Positions 25,257 through 30,103 of a stretch of 30,103 nucleotides of DNA are shown one piece after another (the stretch's first letter is position 1; each line of letters opens with the position of its first letter). The stretch spans positions 1 to 30,103 of the forward strand of contig DEFH01000039.1 in NCBI GenBank assembly GCA_002350705.1. Reading direction: 5' to 3'. The notes under the pieces are model-generated. The model was not told the origin of the DNA. It saw nothing but the letters and a program-made list of their open reading frames with translations, and made no database searches. Position numbers and translations under genes: made by a program. The stretch comes from Ruminococcaceae bacterium UBA2857. Lineage in GTDB: Bacteria; Bacillota; Clostridia; Oscillospirales; Acutalibacteraceae.

Positions 25257-26183
25257 TTAAAAATTTTGTCGGATAAACGCTGTATATTCTTTCATGAGCT
25301 TTGCGGATTCGGGGGAAAACATTCCCATGACTGCAAAAGCATGAAACGAACCGTCTATTGTGACAGTTTTCACAATGCCGCCGGCTTTTTCAATGAGCCT
25401 GTCAAGCTCTATGGAATCCGCAAACATGGTTTCATGTTTGTCAACGGTAATAAAAACAGGCGGAAAATTTGTGTAATCTCCATAGACAGGCGATATTTCA
25501 TCATTTTTCGTATCTGCCGTTCCCGCATAAATATCTGCCGCAATGTGAAAACGGGAAGGTCTGATAATTTCATCCTGATTGACATTGACAGTTCTGTCAA
25601 GCTTTCCGCTCAGATCCATGACAGGCGAATGAACCACCATACAGGAAGGCATTGCAAGGTGTTTGGCTTTCAGACGCAGGGTGAGAGAAACGCAAAAACC
25701 TCCTCCTGCACTGTCCCCTATGAAAGCAATTTTACTTTGAGGATGGTCTTTTCTCAGTTTCAGATAGACCTTCTCACATTCGTCAAGGGCAACAGGATAT
25801 TGATTTTCAGGTGAAAGAGAGTAGTCTATCGCATAAACCGTACAGCCTGATTCTACTGCCAGCATTTCCGCATAACGCTGACTGTATGATATAAGTCCTA
25901 TCATATAGGCTCCGCCATGAATATAAAAAATCATATTTTCACTCATTTTATTTTTCGGAGAAGTGATTTCAACAGGAATCCCCTCCATTTCCGTTCTTGA
26001 GAAAATAATCTTCCTGCTCTTTTTTCTTTCCCGGCTTTTTTCATGAAGCGTATTTCTGATACGTTTCAAATCACTTGACGATGTGGTATCGCTTTTCCGA
26101 TACGCCGATGAAAAAGACTGATTCACTTTGCTGACAAGGATTTTGGTAATAGGATGTTTGATTTTGATAGGCTCCAATGACAT
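25257..26183 (-). CDS. Alpha/beta-hydrolase (hormone-sensitive-lipase-type esterase)
   Basis: 308 residues. HGGAYM forms the oxyanion hole and S158 in GDSAGGG is the nucleophile. The aspartate lies near ITVDKHETMFADS and the histidine in DGSFHAF. No signal peptide, so it is cytoplasmic. Family members hydrolyse short acyl esters. ATG at 26183 follows AGGAGA. A promoter inside the end of the preceding lipoprotein gene drives it with fabV; whether the two share a pathway is unproven. Confidence 0.9.
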   Translation of the reverse strand: MSLEPIKIKHPITKILVSKVNQSFSSAYRKSDTTSSSDLKRIRNTLHEKSRERKKSRKIIFSRTEMEGIPVEITSPKNKMSENMIFYIHGGAYMIGLISYSQRYAEMLAVESGCTVYAIDYSLSPENQYPVALDECEKVYLKLRKDHPQSKIAFIGDSAGGGFCVSLTLRLKAKHLAMPSCMVVHSPVMDLSGKLDRTVNVNQDEIIRPSRFHIAADIYAGTADTKNDEISPVYGDYTNFPPVFITVDKHETMFADSIELDRLIEKAGGIVKTVTIDGSFHAFAVMGMFSPESAKLMKEYTAFIRQNF

Positions 26184-26204
26184 TCGATCATCTCCTGTAA
26201 AAAT

Positions 26205-26233
26205 ATTGTATCACAAAATTTATTCCAGTTCAA
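26205..26233 (-). promoter_or_regulatory. Promoter of the esterase-fabV operon
   Basis: On the minus strand TTGAAC (26233-26228), 17 bases, TACAAT (26210-26205). The -35 box lies within the lipoprotein coding end. The leader would be only about 15 bases, with the ribosome site at its very start. Confidence 0.65.
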
Positions 26234-26975
26234 TATATTCTCCTGCTTCGGCAGGATCGGCTTTCCAGACACTGCCGCTTCCGTCTGTATTGATATACAG
26301 TTTTCCCGAAAGCTGTATGGAATTGGAAAGCTCCAGTTTCGGCATCACGGCAAAGCAAACCATTCCCTGTATTTCAGCCGTCCCGTCAGAAAATTCAAAC
26401 ACATATTTAGACAGGTCATATTCCAGTTTCAGATTTTTTCCGACAAGTGCCTGCAATGCTTCGGCAGGAGCAATTTTCGCATCGGGATAAAGTTCTTTTA
26501 ATGTCTTTTCATTTTCGGCAGTATCCGTCTGCACTTTTTCATAATTGCCTGTCCACTTTTTCTTGAGAATCACGCCACCGTCACAGGCAACTAAAATATT
26601 TGTACCGACAAACACCTTTGTATCCTTGGTTTCCGTGTAAAAATAAACGGAATAATAAGGTTTTCCGTAATAGTCCACCGTTGCAAAATAATATTTCCGG
26701 AAATCTTTGGCACTCTGGGGCAGTTCCAACTCGTCCATACTGCATCTGTCAATCAGTTCACAGGCTTTGTCAAAGCTGATACTGTCACTTGGAGCGGAAA
26801 CTGTCTGCACTTTATCTCTGGAAATCACAGAAACTTCTTTTTCCTCATTCTGAGAGGATTCGACATAAGAAATATTGTCTTCATCTGCATCGGGATTGGG
26901 GATTTTTCCCTCACAACCACACACAGCAACCGCAAGCATTGCTGTCAGAACCGCTGTCAGTATTTTTTTCATCAT
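26220..26975 (-). CDS. Putative lipoprotein
   Basis: 251 residues. The N-terminus MMKKILTAVLTAMLAVAVCG and C21 form a lipoprotein signal with lipobox VCGC; a short acidic linker follows. The remaining roughly 190 residues contain repeated YY and YFY stretches (YYGKPYYSVYFYTETK) and no motif I recognise. It should be tethered to the outer face of the membrane. The ATG at 26975 follows GGAAAGAG; a second ATG at 26972 is equally possible. It starts 19 bases after the SprT-like gene and probably shares its transcript. Confidence 0.75.
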   Translation of the reverse strand: MMKKILTAVLTAMLAVAVCGCEGKIPNPDADEDNISYVESSQNEEKEVSVISRDKVQTVSAPSDSISFDKACELIDRCSMDELELPQSAKDFRKYYFATVDYYGKPYYSVYFYTETKDTKVFVGTNILVACDGGVILKKKWTGNYEKVQTDTAENEKTLKELYPDAKIAPAEALQALVGKNLKLEYDLSKYVFEFSDGTAEIQGMVCFAVMPKLELSNSIQLSGKLYINTDGSGSVWKADPAEAGEYIELE

Positions 26976-26994
26976 ATTCACTCTTTCCTTTTTC

Positions 26995-27486
26995 TTATTT
27001 GATTCGTTCCAGGGCACCACCGCAGCGGCAATGATAGCGTGACGGATAGGCAACCACTGCGGAATATCTTTCACGCCTGATTTGTATACCGCATTTCCGG
27101 CACAGCAGGATATAACGGACATTTTTTTCTGCCGGTTCCTGAGGGATACCCATTTCCTCACAGGAGTTTGTTCTCTTGATATGATAGCCGTAATGCCTGT
27201 TCATTCTGTCAGCATACTGCATGAAGAGATTTCCGTGATTATCACAGCCCTTGCAGGTGTGTATCAGTTCATGGGCAATCGTCTGTTTGCAGGACTTTTC
27301 GGGAGCATTGCAAAGCCTTTCCGACAGTTCAATCGTATACACGCCGTTTTTTAAAATACACTGTCCGAACCGTTTTTTCGCCCGTCTGTTGACAAGTATG
27401 TCCGGCTGTATCAGGTCCGATATCGGTATACGGATGGCTTTTGCTTCGGCTATCACTGTTTGCAGAAGAGCATTGAAATCATTCAT
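26995..27486 (-). CDS. SprT-like zinc metalloprotein
   Basis: 163 residues. HELIH (72-76) with H84 forms a metalloprotease-type zinc site, and the GCDNHGNLF context matches SprT-like domains. A C-terminal zinc ribbon has CRKC and CRC pairs. SprT-family relatives include DNA-protein crosslink proteases; the substrate here is unknown. The start ATG at 27486 overlaps the previous stop codon as TGATG, so the two genes are translationally coupled. Confidence 0.85.
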   Translation of the reverse strand: MNDFNALLQTVIAEAKAIRIPISDLIQPDILVNRRAKKRFGQCILKNGVYTIELSERLCNAPEKSCKQTIAHELIHTCKGCDNHGNLFMQYADRMNRHYGYHIKRTNSCEEMGIPQEPAEKNVRYILLCRKCGIQIRRERYSAVVAYPSRYHCRCGGALERIK

Positions 27487-28034
27487 CACAGTTTCACCAC
27501 GATTGCTTCATGCTTTATATCGGGCAAGATTTTTCGGAGAAGGTCATCTGTTCGGATTTTCAGGCTTGATGTATTGATGCACGGGTGACATCCGAAAAAT
27601 TCCTTTTGCAGAACATCTTCGTCAATCAAAAGCTGTACGTGATTTTCCTTGTCATTCATCAGGCCCAGCACACTCACAGAACCCGGTTCAATATGCAGAA
27701 ATTCTTCCATATACGCTGTCCCTGCAAAAGACAAACGGGCACTGTTAATCTGCCGAGAGAGATCTTTTGTACGGAATTCCTTGTGGGCAGGTATCATAAG
27801 AAGATAAAAAGTTGTTTTCTGTCGGTTGCATAGAAACAGATTTTTGCAGATTTCTGTTCCAAGCAGTTCGGCAATTCTGATACAGTCCTCCATCGTATCT
27901 GCGGCATCATGGTCAATCCGCCAATAGTTGATTTGCAGTCTGTCCAGCATATCATATACCGCATTTTCTTTTGGAATCCGTTCAGTGTCAGGTCTGCCCG
28001 TAAAGAGTGTTTCATTGATTTGCAGTGTACTCAC
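27486..28034 (-). CDS. ProX/YbaK-type Ala-tRNA(Pro) deacylase (PrdX-like)
   Basis: 182 residues. GTEICKNLFLCNRQKTTFYL, FRTKDLSRQI, SARLSFAG and EPGSVSVLGLMND match the prolyl-tRNA-synthetase-associated editing domain. The lysine of the CKN motif is the conserved catalytic residue. Family members hydrolyse alanine mischarged on tRNA(Pro). The start is GTG at 28034 with a modest GGAA site; the next in-frame ATG would cut the domain. It is the first gene of its transcript. Confidence 0.9.
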   Translation of the reverse strand: MSTLQINETLFTGRPDTERIPKENAVYDMLDRLQINYWRIDHDAADTMEDCIRIAELLGTEICKNLFLCNRQKTTFYLLMIPAHKEFRTKDLSRQINSARLSFAGTAYMEEFLHIEPGSVSVLGLMNDKENHVQLLIDEDVLQKEFFGCHPCINTSSLKIRTDDLLRKILPDIKHEAIVVKL

Positions 28035-28068
28035 TTCCGAATCGCTTCTTTCATTTCAAATATTTTTT

Positions 28069-28097
28069 ATTATATCATACTATCGGTTCGTTGTCCA
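28069..28097 (-). promoter_or_regulatory. Promoter of the proX-sprT-lipoprotein operon
   Basis: On the minus strand TGGACA (28097-28092), 17 bases, TATAAT (28074-28069). Confidence 0.8.
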
Positions 28098-28121
28098 CTA
28101 CTGCGGAAAACCTGTCAGAAT

Positions 28122-28171
28122 CAAAAAAAACTGACAAAATGCTGCTCTGCCGTATGACAGAGCGGCATTTT
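28122..28171 (-). terminator. Terminator after the ACP gene
   Basis: On the minus strand AAAATGCCGCTCTG pairs with CAGAGCaGCATTTT and is followed by GTCAGTTTTTTTTG. It closes the FkbH-ACP operon. Confidence 0.85.
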
Positions 28172-28192
28172 GGCGTTTGCGGGTAAATTTGA

Positions 28193-28438
28193 TTACTTGC
28201 CACGGGCGGCAACGATACTTGCCATTTCACCGACATTTTTCATGGAGGAAATTTCTCCCATTTTGAACTTCATTTTGAACTCTCTTTCAACGGCCGAAAT
28301 CAGTGTAATGTGTTCCAGACTGTCCCAGTCCTCAATGTCGTTGGCAGTGGTTTTTGGGTTGACGGTGATGCTTTCATCATCAAACACATCACGAAACACC
28401 TTGTTCAATCTTGCATAAATCATCTTGCTGTCCATCAT
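28193..28438 (-). CDS. Acyl carrier protein
   Basis: 81 residues, typical ACP length. The phosphopantetheine site is S40 in DWDSLEH, and EREFKMKF is the usual recognition helix. ATG at 28438 follows AAGGAG at 6 bases; ATG at 28435 is also possible. It starts 22 bases after the flavin-reductase-like gene and lies three genes downstream of an FkbH-like gene, so it probably serves as that enzyme's carrier instead of bulk fatty acid synthesis (inference). Confidence 0.93.
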   Translation of the reverse strand: MMDSKMIYARLNKVFRDVFDDESITVNPKTTANDIEDWDSLEHITLISAVEREFKMKFKMGEISSMKNVGEMASIVAARGK

Positions 28439-28460
28439 TTTAATCTCCTTTTGAATTTGA

Positions 28461-29021
28461 TTACATAAATTTTTTACCTGCCGACCATGCACCGCCTGCA
28501 ATTTCACCGATTTCACGGTAACATCTGGCAACGGAATCAAACATAATCGGGTGCACTTTGGAAAGGTCAACTTTGCCGTCAGTGAGTACGCTGTCATCTG
28601 CTTTCAAGCCGATAATTTCAGCGACAATTCTTGTTTCACCGAATTCTTCCTGAATGTCTGTAACTTTGCACTCGACAGCAACGGGCAACTGGTCAATTAC
28701 AGGTGCGTTGACTTTATCCGATTTTGTAACGGTAAAGCCGCATTTTGCAAGTTTGTCGGAAACTTTGTTTCCCGATACCATGCCTACATAGTCGCAAGCC
28801 TCAACGAAATCTTTTGTAGCGAAACTTACGGTGAATTCCTTTACAGCCTTGATATTTGCTGTTGTCTTGTGAGAGGGGGAAAGACTGAGGGAAATCAGAT
28901 TTCCGCCGACCTGACCAGTCCAAGCGGCATTCATGGCATTTGCATTTCCGTTCTCGTCATAAGCTGCGATGATGAACACCGGATGCGGTGTCAAAAATCC
29001 TTTGTCAAAACTCTGTTTCAT
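28461..29021 (-). CDS. Flavin-reductase-like FMN-binding split-barrel protein (flavoredoxin family)
   Basis: 186 residues. PHPVFIIAAYDENGNANAMN, WTGQVGGN and SLSPSHKTTANI are the signatures of the split-barrel flavin reductases, and the C-terminus has FDSVARCYREIGEIAG as in flavoredoxins. It should bind FMN and act in the cytoplasm; the partner is unknown. ATG at 29021 follows AGGAGG. Confidence 0.9.
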   Translation of the reverse strand: MKQSFDKGFLTPHPVFIIAAYDENGNANAMNAAWTGQVGGNLISLSLSPSHKTTANIKAVKEFTVSFATKDFVEACDYVGMVSGNKVSDKLAKCGFTVTKSDKVNAPVIDQLPVAVECKVTDIQEEFGETRIVAEIIGLKADDSVLTDGKVDLSKVHPIMFDSVARCYREIGEIAGGAWSAGKKFM

Positions 29022-29062
29022 AGAAAAAATCCTCCTGTCGTAATAGGTTGACTATATTTTAT

Positions 29063-29173
29063 TTATTTGTGGGAATCGTCCCTTACCTTGTCGTGTATGA
29101 CTTTAACAGTAAAATCGGGTGCAAACTGTCCGAGAGCATTTCTGCCGGCAGTCTGTACAATTTTTTCGCTCAT
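29063..29173 (-). pseudogene. 36-codon remnant resembling the N-terminus of a carboxymuconolactone decarboxylase-like protein
   Basis: A small reading frame with a strong AAAGGAGG site before ATG at 29173. Its first 20 residues (MSEKIVQTAGRNALGQFAPD) look like the opening of CMD-family proteins, which usually continue into FAxLNDDVLFGEVWSR. Here the frame instead runs TVKVIHDKVRDDSHK and stops. No other frame on this strand continues the family. The likeliest reading is a gene body deleted behind an intact start; a real 36-residue peptide is less likely. It sits between an AT-rich gene and the flavin-reductase-like gene. Confidence 0.5.
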
Positions 29174-29216
29174 TCAAAAAGCCTCCTTTAAATTTTTTAT
29201 TGAGTATGATTAAGTA

Positions 29217-29702
29217 TTACCCATCAATTAAACCATTAAATCTAAACACACTTCTTACAGGGTCATTATGCCATATTATACCATTAAGACTTCTATATTC
29301 TTTTTCATGATATAAATCTTTTGGAAGTCTTTCTATACCGCCTACATTTTCAAAAAAATCAGTCCGCCAAGGCTCGAATGAAGGTATGATTTTGTTGGAA
29401 TCCTTTTGCAGACAGCGAACTAATATTTCATAAACATAGCACTTTTGGTGACAGCTTAACAATACAAACTGTCTTGTATCATTTTCCTTGAAAAACACAC
29501 ATATTTTTTCTGCTCCTATAATTTGTTCACTATTTAATGATGTGTTTAACTTTATTAAGTCGAACGGAATATTCATAGCATTCGTGATACTGCGTATGAC
29601 ATCTTCGGCAAAATCCATTTCAATATTAAACGCATATAAACTCATATCATCATACTCTGTGAGCATATCATCTATATGTTCCAAATAGTCCAGTGTATTC
29701 AT
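29217..29702 (-). CDS. Hypothetical protein, AT-rich
   Basis: 161 residues from ATG at 29702, which follows GAAAGGAA. I do not recognise the family. It is soluble, slightly acidic, without signal peptide or membrane segment; the N-terminus is acidic (LEHIDDMLTEYDDM) and the C-terminus has WRTDFFENVGG and HNDPVRSVFRFNG. Base composition is clearly more AT-rich than in the neighbours, which suggests later acquisition. It begins 16 bases after the FkbH-like gene, so it is co-transcribed with it. Confidence 0.7.
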   Translation of the reverse strand: MNTLDYLEHIDDMLTEYDDMSLYAFNIEMDFAEDVIRSITNAMNIPFDLIKLNTSLNSEQIIGAEKICVFFKENDTRQFVLLSCHQKCYVYEILVRCLQKDSNKIIPSFEPWRTDFFENVGGIERLPKDLYHEKEYRSLNGIIWHNDPVRSVFRFNGLIDG

Positions 29703-29718
29703 ACATTTAAAATTCCTT

Positions 29719-30103
29719 TCAATTTTGAATAGAGGAATTATCCTCCACTTTGATGACATGGCACTTGTTTTCGTAGCCTGCAACATCAAGCTGCCATACA
29801 GTGTTGCCCTGTTCATCTTCACTTATTTTATCAAATCCGAACCTGTCATACAAGTCCCTCACCATATTATTTTTTGCGGTGGGGTAGTAATAGCCTTTTA
29901 TGGTTGTAATGCCCTGTTCTCTGCACCTCTCGACAAGCCTGTCAAGCATGGCAAATTCCATATCCCTTTTGAGAACACGGCAGCTCATCAGCCACAATTC
30001 CATATTCAAAATATTACCGTCTTTTTTGCCGATAACAACAGATACAACACCATTATCACCGAACTTGTCAACGAGTTTAGCGTAAAGACGGATATAATCG
30101 TCA
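29719..30103 (-). CDS. FkbH-like protein (HAD-IIIC/GNAT), C-terminal part, cut by window end
   Basis: The last 128 codons or so of a gene that continues past the right edge. The frame is open to the edge, reading KLVDKFGDNGVVSVVIGKK then LWLMSCRVLKRDMEFAMLD and KGYYYPTAKNNMVRDLY, the conserved C-terminal GNAT-like region of FkbH proteins. Characterised FkbH enzymes move a glyceryl unit from 1,3-bisphosphoglycerate to an ACP; the HAD catalytic half is not in view. An ACP gene lies downstream in the same direction. The start is outside the window. Confidence 0.85.
   Translation of the reverse strand, partial: DDYIRLYAKLVDKFGDNGVVSVVIGKKDGNILNMELWLMSCRVLKRDMEFAMLDRLVERCREQGITTIKGYYYPTAKNNMVRDLYDRFGFDKISEDEQGNTVWQLDVAGYENKCHVIKVEDNSSIQN

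Noticed and set aside
26788..27034. A plus-strand frame of about 81 codons opposite the lipoprotein start
   Set aside because: No ribosome site or domain; it is opposite a lipoprotein signal sequence and the end of the SprT-like gene.

Overview
The window looks like a chromosomal segment from an anaerobic gut-type Firmicute, most likely a Ruminococcus-like member of the Oscillospiraceae/Ruminococcaceae. The evidence is moderate GC, Gram-positive Shine-Dalgarno (AGGAGG-type) sites, near-consensus sigma-A promoters, sortase-anchored pili, a CpsB/C/D-type tyrosine phosphorylation module, a secreted GH13 amylase with starch-binding modules and a FabV/Ter-type enoyl reductase. The genus is inferred from gene content, not proven. 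No tRNA, rRNA, CRISPR array, insertion sequence or phage gene was seen.

Layout. (1) 53-3135 (+): a membrane-bound FHA-SEDS (FtsW/RodA) fusion translationally linked to a class B penicillin-binding protein, i.e. a glycan polymerase/transpeptidase pair. (2) 3290-7825 (+): a NapH-like iron-sulfur membrane protein with two FMN-binding domains, an OmpR-type response regulator overlapping its histidine kinase, and a Crp/Fnr-type regulator. (3) 7938-15515 (-): a four-gene sortase pilus operon, transcribed major pilin, class C sortase, minor pilin, giant fibro-slime adhesin. (4) 15516-15929: an AT-rich divergent control region with a strong promoter on each strand. (5) 15930-18206 (+): the CpsC-CpsD-CpsB tyrosine kinase/phosphatase module, with no glycosyltransferase attached. 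(6) 18384-19661 (+): a zinc-ribbon membrane protein with a Tyr/Gln/Pro/Asn-rich repeat domain. (7) 19754-23209 (-): a multimodular secreted alpha-amylase, divergent from a TetR-family regulator (23460-24026, +).

(8) 24066-28034 (-): an esterase-fabV unit preceded by a ProX-type Ala-tRNA(Pro) deacylase, a SprT-like metalloprotein and a lipoprotein. (9) 28193-30103 (-): a cluster cut by the window end containing an FkbH-like protein, an unrecognised AT-rich gene, a 36-codon remnant resembling the start of a carboxymuconolactone decarboxylase, a flavin-reductase-like protein and an acyl carrier protein.

How the genes may work together: regions 3-7 read as a surface-and-starch neighbourhood, with pili and an amylase facing the environment and a tyrosine kinase system and a tyrosine-rich protein at the membrane. 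Region 2 is an extracytoplasmic electron-transfer protein flanked by regulators. Region 9 pairs an FkbH enzyme with an ACP, suggesting a small carrier-bound three-carbon unit. The most unusual points are the FHA-SEDS fusion, the tandem FMN domains, the three different sorting signals in one single-sortase pilus operon, the tyrosine-rich repeat protein next to a tyrosine kinase, and the FkbH/ACP cluster with a gene remnant inside it.
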